Of a DNA stretch of 64,000 nucleotides, positions 35,073-42,980 are shown in pieces. Position 1 is the stretch's first letter. Every line of letters begins with the position of its first letter. Position numbers and translations under genes: made by a program. The DNA comes from Bordetella genomosp. 7 (GTDB lineage: Bacteria; Pseudomonadota; Gammaproteobacteria; Burkholderiales; Burkholderiaceae_B), in NCBI RefSeq assembly GCF_002261265.1, contig NZ_NEVK01000006.1:620001-684000 (forward strand), written 5' to 3'. The notes beneath the pieces were generated by a model. The model made no database searches. It saw only the letters and a list, made by a program, of their open reading frames with translations, and was not told the DNA's origin.

Positions 35073-36302
35073 TTAAACCAATTGAGCCACCGCCCGTCCG
35101 ATGCGTTCCAATGCCGTCTGCAGCTGGGCCTGCGAGGTCGCATAGCTGATGCGGAAATACGGCGCCAGCCCGAACACCGTGCCCGGCACCACGGCCACAT
35201 CGTGATCCTGAAGCAGATATTGGCAAAAATCGATATCGGTATGCAAAACCTGTCCGCCCGGCGTACGCCGCCCCATGACCCCCGCGCAGCTAGCATAGGT
35301 ATAGAACGCCCCTTCCGGACGGCGGCACGACAGCCCGGCAATGGCGTTAAGGCCGTCCACCACCAGGTCGCGGCGTGCCTGGAACGATCGCCGGCGCTCG
35401 GCCAGGATGTCCTGCGGCCCGTCCAGCGCCTCGATGGCGGCCGCCTGGCTGATGGAACACGGGTTGGACGTGCTCTGGCTCTGCACGACGGCCATCGCGC
35501 CTATCAGGGGTTTCGGCCCGCCGGCGTAGCCGATGCGCCAGCCGGTCATGGCATAGGCCTTGGACAGCCCGTTGATGGTGAGCGTGCGGGCCTTCAGGCG
35601 CGGCTCGACCTGCGCCATGGTGCGAAACGCAAAGTCGCCGTAGATCAGGTGTTCGTAGATGTCGTCGCACATCAGCCAGACATGCGGGTGGCGCAGCAGC
35701 ACCTGGGCGAGTTCGCGCAGGTGCGCCTCGGAATAGGCCGCGCCGGTGGGGTTCGACGGCGAGTTCAGCATGACCCACCGCGTGCGCCCCGTGATCGCAC
35801 GCTCGAGATCGGCCGCAGCCATGCGAAACCCGTTTTCTTCGCTGCATGGCACTTCGATGGTTTTTCCGCCGGCGATGGCGATCATGTCGGCGTAGGACGT
35901 CCAGTACGGCACGCCCACCACGACTTCGTCGCCTTCGTCGAGCGTGGCCATCAGGGCATTGTGGATCACCTGCTTGGCGCCCGCCCCCACCGTGATCTCG
36001 TCCGGCGCATACGACAGGCCGTTTTCCCTTTCGAACTTGCGCGCGATGGCCGCCTTGAGCGCCAGGGTGCCATCCAGCAGCGTGTACTTGGTCTGGCCCT
36101 CCTCGATGGCGCGCACGGCTGCCTGCTTGACGTTATCCGGGGTATCGAAGTCGGGTTCGCCCGCCCCCAGCACAATGACGTCGCGCCCTTCGCGCTTGAG
36201 CTGCGCGGCACGCGCGCCGATGCGCAGGATTTCGGACACCGCGATGCTGGCGATACGGCTGGCGCGCCGCAATGCCGGCGCCTGTGAGGTATCGGTATTC
36301 AT
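35073..36302 (-). CDS. Class I PLP-dependent aminotransferase
   Basis: The 409-residue product is an AspC-like fold-type I aminotransferase. It shows VIVLGAGEPDFDTPDN near the N-terminus, VMLNSPSNPTGAAYS, the internal aldimine lysine at about residue 248 (NGLSKAYAMTGWRIGY) and the C-terminal FRISYATS segment with the carboxylate-binding Arg. It moves an amino group from the pathway amino acid to a keto acid. Its operon partner RidA removes reactive enamines formed by PLP enzymes. The amino-acid substrate is not evident. Confidence 0.93.
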   Translation of the reverse strand: MNTDTSQAPALRRASRIASIAVSEILRIGARAAQLKREGRDVIVLGAGEPDFDTPDNVKQAAVRAIEEGQTKYTLLDGTLALKAAIARKFERENGLSYAPDEITVGAGAKQVIHNALMATLDEGDEVVVGVPYWTSYADMIAIAGGKTIEVPCSEENGFRMAAADLERAITGRTRWVMLNSPSNPTGAAYSEAHLRELAQVLLRHPHVWLMCDDIYEHLIYGDFAFRTMAQVEPRLKARTLTINGLSKAYAMTGWRIGYAGGPKPLIGAMAVVQSQSTSNPCSISQAAAIEALDGPQDILAERRRSFQARRDLVVDGLNAIAGLSCRRPEGAFYTYASCAGVMGRRTPGGQVLHTDIDFCQYLLQDHDVAVVPGTVFGLAPYFRISYATSQAQLQTALERIGRAVAQLV

Positions 36303-36331
36303 AGATTGCCTGGGCTCCTGAAATGCGCGCG

Positions 36332-36682
36332 CTATAGCGCGGCGACCACCATGATCTCGACCAGGATGTCCGGCGCGGCCAGCTCCAGCGCCCCGCAGCA
36401 CCGCGCGGGCGCCTGGCCCTGCACAATCCAGGCATCATAGACTTCGTTCATGGCCTGGAAGTCGGACATGTGCTGCAGCCAGATGGTGACGTTGAGCAGC
36501 CGCGACTTGTCGGTGCCGGCGGCTTTCAACATTTCGTCGATCTTGGCCAGCACCTGGCGCGTCTGGCCGGCCGCGTCGGCGCTGCGGTCATCGGCGGTAT
36601 GGCCGGCCAGGTACACCGTGCCGTTATGGATGACCGCGCGCGAGCGGCGCGTATTCTGGTCCAGGCGGGTGATGGCGCTCAT
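36332..36682 (-). CDS. RidA/YjgF-family protein
   Basis: The 116-residue product has the RidA fold markers: NGTVYLAGHTADD near the N-terminus, the QTRQVLAKIDEMLKAAGTD central helix and the C-terminal QAPARCCGALELAAP with the substrate Arg. RidA proteins hydrolyse enamine/imine intermediates. It overlaps the hydroxyacid dehydrogenase stop by four bases and lies next to the aminotransferase, whose product it may clean up. Confidence 0.92.
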   Translation of the reverse strand: MSAITRLDQNTRRSRAVIHNGTVYLAGHTADDRSADAAGQTRQVLAKIDEMLKAAGTDKSRLLNVTIWLQHMSDFQAMNEVYDAWIVQGQAPARCCGALELAAPDILVEIMVVAAL

Positions 36683-37602
36683 TGTTGCTCTCCTTGGCCC
36701 GAGATGCGGCGGCAGTGGTTCAGCGCTGCCTGGATGAGGTTGTCGCTGGCCTCGGGCGTGCGGAACGCCGAGTGCGCCGACAACGTGACGTTGTCGAGCC
36801 TGGTCAGCGGATGGTCCTGTGGCATGGGCTCGGTGACGAACACGTCCAGGCCCGCATGCCCCAGCTTGCCGGACTGCAGCGCTTCGATCATGGCGTCTTC
36901 GTCCACCAGCGCGCCCCGCGCGGTGTTGATGAGAATGGCGCCGTCGCGCATGCGCGCGATGCGTTCGCGCGAGATGATGCCGCGGGTTTCATCGGTAAGC
37001 AGCAGGTGCAGCGACACGACATGGCTGGCGCCCAGCAATTCGTCGAGTTCGACAAAGCGCACGCCGGGATGCGACTTCGGGCTGCGGTTCCAGGCGATGA
37101 CTTCCATGCCCGCGCCATTGGCCAGGCGCGCCACTTCAGCCGCGATGCCGCCGAAACCCACCAGGCCCAGCGTCTTGCCGGTAAGCTGCATGGCGTCGGT
37201 GCGCAGCCAGTTGCCGGCGCGCATGCCGCGGTCCATGCGGCTGAAACCCTTGGCCGACGCCCACATCAGGGCAAAGGCGCATTCGGCCACCGCCGTGTCG
37301 CCATACCCCTTGATGATGTGCACGTCGATGCCCGCCTGCGCCAGTTCTTCGGGGTTCATGTACGAACGCGCGCCCGTACCCAGAAATACGACGTGCTTCA
37401 GGCCGCTGCACTGGCGCGCGATATCGGTGGGCAAGTGCGTATGGTCGATGATGGCGATCTCGGCGTCGCCCAGCACCCCGGGCAATTGCTCGGGCGTGAT
37501 GTCGGGCTGGCGGTTGACCACCAGCGGCAGGTCGTCCGCGCGATGCAGCCGCTCGGCCACGGCCGACAAAGTGGGGTTGGCGTCTACAAAAATGGCTTTC
37601 AT
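36679..37602 (-). CDS. D-2-hydroxyacid dehydrogenase family protein
   Basis: The 307-residue product has the family's split Rossmann arrangement: LGLVGFGGIAAEVARLANG (NAD site, about residues 143-161), the catalytic Arg in INTARGALVDED, the Glu in DVFVTEPMPQD and the His in LSAHSAFRTPEA. Such enzymes interconvert 2-keto acids and D-2-hydroxy acids with NAD(P)H. Together with aminotransferase and RidA it suggests a keto-acid node. It follows the GntR gene by 23 bases in one operon. Confidence 0.93.
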   Translation of the reverse strand: MKAIFVDANPTLSAVAERLHRADDLPLVVNRQPDITPEQLPGVLGDAEIAIIDHTHLPTDIARQCSGLKHVVFLGTGARSYMNPEELAQAGIDVHIIKGYGDTAVAECAFALMWASAKGFSRMDRGMRAGNWLRTDAMQLTGKTLGLVGFGGIAAEVARLANGAGMEVIAWNRSPKSHPGVRFVELDELLGASHVVSLHLLLTDETRGIISRERIARMRDGAILINTARGALVDEDAMIEALQSGKLGHAGLDVFVTEPMPQDHPLTRLDNVTLSAHSAFRTPEASDNLIQAALNHCRRISGQGEQQ

Positions 37603-37625
37603 AAAGCAGCTTCCTGTTCAGGGGT

Positions 37626-38372
37626 TCAGAGAGATCGGTCCAGGCCGGGTTCGGCGGCCTGCGTGAAAAGCGATTCGGCGTAATCGGCCAGCGCATTGCC
37701 CATGTAGATTTCGGCAAAGCCGGCGCGCGCCAGGTCTACGACGTGGTCCAGGTGTTTGTCGATGTGCTGGCTCATCATGGCCTGCGCGGCCGCCACGTCG
37801 CGCGCCTGCAGGGCGCGCACGATATCGGGATGGTCGTTGCGGGTGTGGCTGCGGCGGGCCTTCAGGTCGATCCAGCGCGGAAAGCGGATGCGTTCATTCA
37901 GGGACCGCACCGAGCGCACGAATTCGGGGTTGCCGGACAGCACCGCCAGACGTTCGTGAAACGCCTCGTCGCGCGACAACAGCCGCAGCGCCTGCGCATC
38001 GGTTTCGATTTCGTCGCGGCTGCCCTGAACGTAGCTGGCAAGGTCTGCCAGGGCCTGGTCGGAGGCGCGCTCGCACACCAGCTTCACCACCCCCAGTTCG
38101 ACAGTGGCGCGGTATTCATAAAGCGCCATCAACTGCTGGGCGTCAAGCGGGCGCACGGTATACCCACGGTTGGGCGTGGCCTGCAGGAAGCCTTCCGCGG
38201 CGATGCGGTTGAGCGCTTCGCGCACGGGGGTGCGGCTGACGCCCAGGCGGCGCGCCAGTTCCAGCTCGTTGACGCGTTCGCCCGGGCGCAGGCGGAACGT
38301 GGTGGCCATGGCCTTGATGCGCTCGTAAACCTGGGCGGCTGTGGCGGGGTGGGGTGCGAGGACGGTGTTCAT
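37626..38372 (-). CDS. GntR-family (FCD) regulator, paralogue 3
   Basis: The 248-residue product has the winged helix LGVSRTPVREALNRIAAEG (about residues 45-63) and an FCD domain ending GFAEIYMGNALADYAESLF. It is the first gene of the minus-strand operon and divergent from the ThDP enzyme gene; the gap carries a TGTATACA palindrome. It resembles the regulator at 40503-41192, including the C-terminal IYMG tail, and differs from paralogues 1 and 2. Confidence 0.92.
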   Translation of the reverse strand: MNTVLAPHPATAAQVYERIKAMATTFRLRPGERVNELELARRLGVSRTPVREALNRIAAEGFLQATPNRGYTVRPLDAQQLMALYEYRATVELGVVKLVCERASDQALADLASYVQGSRDEIETDAQALRLLSRDEAFHERLAVLSGNPEFVRSVRSLNERIRFPRWIDLKARRSHTRNDHPDIVRALQARDVAAAQAMMSQHIDKHLDHVVDLARAGFAEIYMGNALADYAESLFTQAAEPGLDRSL

Positions 38373-38431
38373 AAGCCGGCTGGACGGGCGGGCGGCAAGC
38401 TGCACACCCAAGTGTGGACATATGATGAATA

Positions 38432-38460
38432 TTGTTTTGTATACAGTCAAGTGTTATGCT
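38432..38460 (+). promoter_or_regulatory. Candidate promoter of the ThDP enzyme gene with GntR operator
   Basis: TTGTTT (38432-38437) and TATGCT (38455-38460) are 17 bases apart and resemble -35 and -10 elements. The palindrome TGTATACA (38438-38445) sits directly after the -35 and is typical of FCD-GntR operators. Confidence 0.5.
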
Positions 38461-38518
38461 GCCTGCGCCTTTCTATCCGCGCCCCCGGCGCTGCTTTTCT
38501 CAGACACGGAACCCGAAC

Positions 38519-40180
38519 ATGGCCACCAGCCCCAGCGTCCGCACCGGCGGGCAGATACTGATCGACCAATTGCGCTGCCAGGGCGTCGAACGCGTGACCT
38601 GCGTGCCGGGCGAAAGCTACCTGGCCGCGCTGGACGCGCTGTACGACGGCGGCGTGCAGGTCGTCATATGCCGCAACGAGGGCGGCGCCGCGATGATGGC
38701 CGAGGCCTACGGCAAGCTCACCGGCCGCCCCGGCGTCTGCTTCGTGACCCGCGGCCCCGGCGCTACCAATGCGTGTCACGGCGTGCATATCGCCATGCAG
38801 GATTCCACGCCCATGCTGCTGTTCATCGGCCAGGTAGACCGGTCGATGCGCGAACGCGAAGCCTTCCAGGAAGTGGACTACCGCGCAATGTTCGGCGGCA
38901 TGGCCAAGTGGGTGGTAGAGATCGACCGCGCCGACCGCATCCCGGAACTCGTGGCCCGGGCCTACCGGGTTGCCATGCAGGGCCGGCCGGGGCCCGTGGT
39001 GATCTCGCTGCCTGAGGACATGCTGGTCGATACCTGCGATGTGGCGGACGCCCCCCGCGTCGAGCCCGTGCAGGCGTGGCCCGCGCCGGCCGACCTGCAC
39101 ACCCTGCAGGACATGCTGGCGCAGGCCCGGCAGCCCATCGCGGTGCTGGGCGGTTCTGGCTGGGACGAGACCGCCTGCCGGGAGTTCGCCGACTTCGCGC
39201 AGCGCGCGGGCCTGCCCGTGGCGACGTCATTCCGTCGCGCGGCGCTGTTCCCGGCCGACCATCCCTGCTATGCGGGCGATCTGGGCATCGGCCCGGACGC
39301 ACGCCTGAAAGCCCGGGTAGCCGACGCGGACCTGCTGTTGCTGGTGGGCGGCCGGCTGTCCGAAATGCCTTCGTCGTCGTACACGCTGCTCGACATTCCC
39401 GTGCCGCGCCAGAAACTGGTGCACGTGCATCCCGGCGCCGAAGAACTGGGCCGGGTGTACCAGCCCGCCCTGGGCATCCAGGCCGGCCCGCGCGCTTTCA
39501 GCGCCGCGCTGGCGCAGGTGGATGTGCCCGCGGCGCCGGCCTGGCAAGGCAGCGCCGCGCAGGCCCATGCAGACTACCTGGACTGGACCGAAACCCCGCG
39601 CCACCTGCCCGGCGAATTCCAGTACGGCCAGGCCCTGGCGTGGCTGCGCGAGCGGCTGCCGCGCGACGCCATGGTGTGCAACGGCGCGGGTAATTACGCG
39701 GGCTGGCTGCATCGCCATCATCGCTTCCACACGTTTGGCACGCAGCTCGCCCCCACCAGCGGGTCGATGGGATACGGCGTGCCGGCCGCCGTGCTGGCCA
39801 AGCTGCAGTTCCCGCAACGTACCGTGCTGGCCTTTGCGGGCGACGGCTGCTTCTTGATGAACGGGCAGGAATTCGCGACCGCCGTGCAGTACAACGCGGC
39901 CATCATCGTGATCGTGCTCGACAACAGCCAGTACGGCACCATCCGCATGCACCAGGAACGCGATTACCCCGGCCGGGTGGTAGGCACACAGCTGCGCAAC
40001 CCGGATTTCGCCGCCATGGCCATTGCCTTCGGCGGACACGGCGAGCGCGTCGAGCGCACTGAAGATTTCGCGCCAGCCTTCGAACGCGCGATCGCGTCGG
40101 GCAAACCGGCCATCCTGCACTGCAAACTCGACCCCCGCGCCCAATCCCACGCACGCGACTTCACCCCCACAGCCGCCTGA
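38519..40180 (+). CDS. Thiamine diphosphate-dependent enzyme, acetolactate synthase-like
   Basis: The 553-residue product has the three domains of the acetolactate synthase/benzoylformate decarboxylase group. The catalytic Glu is at about residue 54 (ICRNEGGAAMMAEAYGK). A central domain with LAVLGGSGW-like segments follows. The ThDP motif GDGCFLMNGQEFATAVQYN lies at about residues 440-458. The FAD-binding residues of true acetolactate synthases were not identified. The substrate is unknown; the neighbouring aminotransferase and dehydrogenase suggest a 2-keto acid. Confidence 0.9.
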   Translation: MATSPSVRTGGQILIDQLRCQGVERVTCVPGESYLAALDALYDGGVQVVICRNEGGAAMMAEAYGKLTGRPGVCFVTRGPGATNACHGVHIAMQDSTPMLLFIGQVDRSMREREAFQEVDYRAMFGGMAKWVVEIDRADRIPELVARAYRVAMQGRPGPVVISLPEDMLVDTCDVADAPRVEPVQAWPAPADLHTLQDMLAQARQPIAVLGGSGWDETACREFADFAQRAGLPVATSFRRAALFPADHPCYAGDLGIGPDARLKARVADADLLLLVGGRLSEMPSSSYTLLDIPVPRQKLVHVHPGAEELGRVYQPALGIQAGPRAFSAALAQVDVPAAPAWQGSAAQAHADYLDWTETPRHLPGEFQYGQALAWLRERLPRDAMVCNGAGNYAGWLHRHHRFHTFGTQLAPTSGSMGYGVPAAVLAKLQFPQRTVLAFAGDGCFLMNGQEFATAVQYNAAIIVIVLDNSQYGTIRMHQERDYPGRVVGTQLRNPDFAAMAIAFGGHGERVERTEDFAPAFERAIASGKPAILHCKLDPRAQSHARDFTPTAA

Positions 40181-40191
40181 CCGCCCGCCAC

Positions 40192-40330
40192 GGTGTCTGA
40201 CACCCTACGGGAGTCAGACACCCACTCATGTCGCAGCGCTGCCCGCGGTGTCTGACACCCTACGGGAGTCAGACACCTGTTCGTTGCATTACGGTATTTG
40301 GTGTCTGACTCCCGAAGGGTGTCAGACACC
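40192..40330. repeat. Three 31-bp GGTGTCTGAC palindromes after the ThDP gene
   Basis: Copies at 40192-40222, 40247-40277 and 40300-40330 each have arms GGTGTCTGA and TCAGACACC. The first two share the centre CACCCTACGGGAG; the third has CTCCCGAAGGGTG, the inverted orientation. The family also occurs at 6485-6645. The rest of the gap to 40503 holds nothing recognisable except the ribosome-binding site of the next gene. Confidence 0.92.
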
Positions 40331-40502
40331 GACCGGTTGGCAGCACCTGCGGCGATTTCCCCTGCCTTTCAAGGGAAACCCGGCGCCGACGTCTCCGGAT
40401 GATCTAATATCCGCCTTGATGCCCAGGCGCACGCTTCCCCACCGGGGGGCACCGCGCAATTCCCCACGCCCTACCCGGGCGGCTGCACCAGCCGGAGATC
40501 TC

Positions 40503-41192
40503 GTGAGCGCCGTATCCGACAGTACCGTCGACCGTGTCTACATCCAGCTTCGATCCATGGCCATCGGCTACGAGTTCAAGCCGGGCGAAAAACTCAATGA
40601 AGTGGCGTTGGCCAGGCAACTGGAAGTCAGCCGCACGCCACTGCGCGAGGCGCTGAACCGGCTGGGCATTGAAGGCCTGCTGCGCTTCCAGCCCGGCAAG
40701 GGGTTTTACTGCCGTGACCTGGACGTGCATGAAATCTTCCACCTGTACGAACTGCGCAAAGTGGTCGAAGTCGCGGGCGCCCGCCTTTCGATGGCGCGAG
40801 CCCGCGACGAAGACATACACGCATTGATGCAGTTCCTGGACGACACCGGCCCCGAGCCCGGCGACCGCAGCGTGGCCGAGCTCGTTGATCTGGACGAGAC
40901 ATTCCACGAACGGCTGCTGGAGATGTCGGGCAACAACGAAATGCTGCGGGTGCTGCAGAACATCAATGCGCGCATCCGCTTTGTGCGCTGGATCGACATG
41001 CGCCTGGGCGACCGCGCCAATACTCAGCGCGAACACCGCCTGATCCTGCAGGCCCTGCTGGCGCGCGACGACGGCAGTTGCACGGCGTTGCTGGAAAAGC
41101 ACATCGACCGGCGGCTTGACCAGATTACTTCGGCCATTCGCGAGGGCTACGCCCAGATCTATATGGGTGCGCAGGTGCAGGCCGCAGCCTGA
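40503..41192 (+). CDS. GntR-family (FCD) regulator, paralogue 4
   Basis: The 229-residue product starts at a GTG at 40503, with GGAG six bases upstream. The ATG at 40420 lacks a ribosome-binding site and adds an unconserved Pro/Arg-rich leader. The winged helix reads LEVSRTPLREALNRLGIEG and the FCD domain ends YAQIYMGAQVQ, close to paralogue 3. It follows the ThDP gene after the repeats. Its target is probably the same catabolic block. Confidence 0.9.
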   Translation: MSAVSDSTVDRVYIQLRSMAIGYEFKPGEKLNEVALARQLEVSRTPLREALNRLGIEGLLRFQPGKGFYCRDLDVHEIFHLYELRKVVEVAGARLSMARARDEDIHALMQFLDDTGPEPGDRSVAELVDLDETFHERLLEMSGNNEMLRVLQNINARIRFVRWIDMRLGDRANTQREHRLILQALLARDDGSCTALLEKHIDRRLDQITSAIREGYAQIYMGAQVQAAA

Positions 41193-41194
41193 GC

Positions 41195-41250
41195 GTGGCG
41201 CACGGCTAGTGGCGCACGGCCAGTGGCGCGCGGTCAGCGGCGCATCGCTA
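41195..41250. repeat. Four degenerate 14-bp tandem units
   Basis: Units like GTGGCGCACGGCTA run from 41195 to 41250 with one to three changes each. The last unit includes the TetR stop codon on the minus strand. Confidence 0.75.
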
Positions 41251-41928
41251 GCCGCGGTCGCCAGGCGTCCGTCCACCCTGCGCGTGTTGCGGATGCGGCG
41301 CTGCGGGCACACGATCCGCCTGGCCCCTATCGCGCGGACGAACGCCGTTCATCAGCAAATCGCTGATGAAGGCCGACAGCTCGCCCAGGCTGGCAGCAGC
41401 CTGCTCAAGCATGGCGAATCGCTCCATGATGCCCACAAAGGCCTGCGACAACCAGTAAGGCGACACGTCGCGGCGCAGCAGGCCCATCTGCTGTTCTTCT
41501 TTGACCTTCTGCGCCAGCAGATCCACCAGTTCGCTCTTTAGCGCTTCGGCATGTTCGGAATGCTGGAAGCCCAGCTTCGCAAGACTGTGGTTTTCGTGCA
41601 GCACGCCCAGCAATCTCCGCACGCTGTTGCGCGCCCGGCCTTCAAGCAGCTCTATCGGCGTATCTTCAGGAATTTTTGCCTGTTCGACCGCTTGGCGCAG
41701 TCGCACCGCAAACATATCGATCAGTTCGTCGTAGATGGATCTCTTGCCGCCGAAATACTGGTAGAACACGGACTGCGTGATGCCCGCCTTCGACGCGATT
41801 TCAGACACGCGGACACGCTCATAGCCGAGCCGCGCGAATTCTTCGCAGGCAATGTCGAGCAGACGCTGGCGGGTACGTGCGCCCTTTCCCGCGCGGAACG
41901 CTTCTGCGGACTGATAAGTGGCTGGCAT
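41248..41928 (-). CDS. TetR-family regulator 1
   Basis: The 226-residue product has the N-terminal helix-turn-helix GYERVRVSEIASKAGITQS and VFYQYFGGKRSIYDEL (about residues 33-70), then a variable ligand domain and a Pro/Arg-rich tail. It is divergent from the first DUF4148 gene and its upstream region holds a dyad inside a promoter, so it is the best candidate for the repressor of this region. The start at 41928 avoids a 38-residue extension with no TetR similarity. Confidence 0.9.
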   Translation of the reverse strand: MPATYQSAEAFRAGKGARTRQRLLDIACEEFARLGYERVRVSEIASKAGITQSVFYQYFGGKRSIYDELIDMFAVRLRQAVEQAKIPEDTPIELLEGRARNSVRRLLGVLHENHSLAKLGFQHSEHAEALKSELVDLLAQKVKEEQQMGLLRRDVSPYWLSQAFVGIMERFAMLEQAAASLGELSAFISDLLMNGVRPRDRGQADRVPAAPHPQHAQGGRTPGDRG

Positions 41929-42035
41929 ATCGTCTTGTGCGCAAATGGGCCAACAATGGTACATGTCGACCACGGCCAGTTGCGCCCCGCATGGGCAGGG
42001 CTGCCTGCATAGATACAAATTAATACAATTTAAGT

Positions 42036-42065
42036 TTGACATATCTACCTATGAGTAGGTAAGAT
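42036..42065 (+). promoter_or_regulatory. Promoter with embedded dyad (box 1)
   Basis: TTGACA (42036-42041) and TAAGAT (42060-42065) are 18 bases apart. The dyad TACCTA-TGAG-TAGGTA (42046-42061) lies in the spacer, where a TetR dimer would block RNA polymerase. It matches the dyads at 42142, 42530, 42926 and 44667. Confidence 0.65.
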
Positions 42066-42071
42066 TCGTTC

Positions 42072-42128
42072 CATGGTCGGGAAGCAAGCAGTCATCCCAA
42101 CCAAGCGCCCTGAAGCCGGGCGTTTTTT
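42072..42128 (+). ncRNA. Candidate small RNA or leader ending in an intrinsic terminator
   Basis: A transcript from the promoter at 42036-42065 would start near 42072 and end at the terminator at 42104-42128. That gives about 57 bases with no open frame of note. It could be a short RNA, or a leader attenuated before the DUF4148 genes. No known family was recognised. Confidence 0.35.
42104..42128 (+). terminator. Intrinsic terminator upstream of DUF4148 gene 1
   Basis: Arms CGCCC (42106-42110) and GGGCG (42118-42122) enclose a seven-base loop and are followed by six T residues (42123-42128). It lies on the plus strand between two TetR-type dyads. Confidence 0.75.
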
Positions 42129-42141
42129 CGAAACCTGCAGT

Positions 42142-42159
42142 CTACCTACACATAGATAG
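42142..42159. promoter_or_regulatory. TetR-type dyad, box 2
   Basis: CTACCTA-CACA-TAGATAG is an imperfect 7-4-7 dyad located 31 bases before the first DUF4148 start. It follows the consensus CTAYCTA-N4-TAGRTAG. Confidence 0.6.
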
Positions 42160-42190
42160 TTTTTACTCCTCACTCTCTTTAGGAACCGTC

Positions 42191-42505
42191 ATGAAAAACT
42201 TTGCTTCCCTCCTGCTGATCTCCGCTTCCCTGGCCGGCACCGCCGCCTACGCGCAAGAACCCTCGGGTGAACTGGACTATCCGCCCGAAGTCGTTCAAAC
42301 CAGCTCGCTGTCCCGCGCTGAAGTCGTTGCCGAACTGCAAGCCGCTAAAGCCGCCGGCCTGGTGACTTTCGGCGATATCGAGGAACCCGCGAAGCAAGCC
42401 GCCGCCAGCACGCTGACCCGCGAGCAAGTGCAGGCCGAAGCCGCCGCCGCACGTGCCCATCGTTCGGCCTCGAACAGCCAGTTCATCACTTTCACCGGCG
42501 CCTGA
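42191..42505 (+). CDS. DUF4148 small secreted protein, copy 1
   Basis: The 104-residue product has a signal peptide (cleavage after AAYA, about residue 20) and a mature part with the repeated heptad-like motif SRAEVVAELQAAKAAG and TREQVQAEAAAA, the DUF4148 signature. Function is unknown; such proteins are common in Burkholderiales and are periplasmic or secreted. AGGAACC precedes the ATG. It is the first of three tandem relatives, each preceded by a similar dyad. Confidence 0.9.
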   Translation: MKNFASLLLISASLAGTAAYAQEPSGELDYPPEVVQTSSLSRAEVVAELQAAKAAGLVTFGDIEEPAKQAAASTLTREQVQAEAAAARAHRSASNSQFITFTGA

Positions 42506-42529
42506 TCGCTTTTTTATTTCCCTGTACAT

Positions 42530-42547
42530 CTATCTACATATAGATAG
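42530..42547. promoter_or_regulatory. TetR-type dyad, box 3
   Basis: CTATCTA-CATA-TAGATAG is a perfect 7-4-7 dyad between DUF4148 genes 1 and 2. Confidence 0.65.
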
Positions 42548-42586
42548 CCGTCAAAGACCACACTACACACCTACTGGAGCATGACC

Positions 42587-42901
42587 ATGAAAAACCTCGC
42601 CACCCTGCTGCTGATCTCCGCTTCCCTGGCCGGCACCGCCGCCTACGCGCAAGAACCCTCGGGTGAACTGGACTATCCCCCCGAAGTCGTTCAAACCAGC
42701 TCGCTGACCCGCGCTGAAGTCGTTGCCGAACTGCAAGCCGCTAAAGCCGCCGGCCTGGTGACTTTCGGCGATATCGAGGAACCCGCGAAGCAAGCCGCCG
42801 CCAGCACGCTGACCCGCGAGCAAGTGCAGGCCGAAGCCGCCGCCGCACGTGCCCATCGTTCAGCCTCGAACAGCCAGTTCATCACCTTCACCGGCGCCTG
42901 A
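42587..42901 (+). CDS. DUF4148 small secreted protein, copy 2
   Basis: The 104-residue product differs from copy 1 at only a few positions near the N-terminus and one Ser/Thr, so it results from a recent tandem duplication. The ATG at 42587 is preferred over 42581 because GGAG at 42576-42579 then has a seven-base spacing. The signal peptide ends at AAYA. The downstream 80 bases also repeat those after copy 1. Confidence 0.9.
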   Translation: MKNLATLLLISASLAGTAAYAQEPSGELDYPPEVVQTSSLTRAEVVAELQAAKAAGLVTFGDIEEPAKQAAASTLTREQVQAEAAAARAHRSASNSQFITFTGA

Positions 42902-42925
42902 TCGCTTTTTTATTTCCCTGCACAT

Positions 42926-42943
42926 CTATCTACATATAGATAG
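42926..42943. promoter_or_regulatory. TetR-type dyad, box 4
   Basis: The same perfect dyad as box 3, CTATCTA-CATA-TAGATAG, lies 37 bases before DUF4148 gene 3. Confidence 0.65.
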
Positions 42944-42980
42944 CCGTCAAAGACCACTACACACCTACTGGAGCATGACC

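Noticed and set aside
19050-41192. Integrated genomic island with attachment sites
   Set aside because: The catabolic blocks look accessory, but no integrase, transposase, tRNA target or flanking direct repeats were seen, and base composition looks like that of the neighbours.
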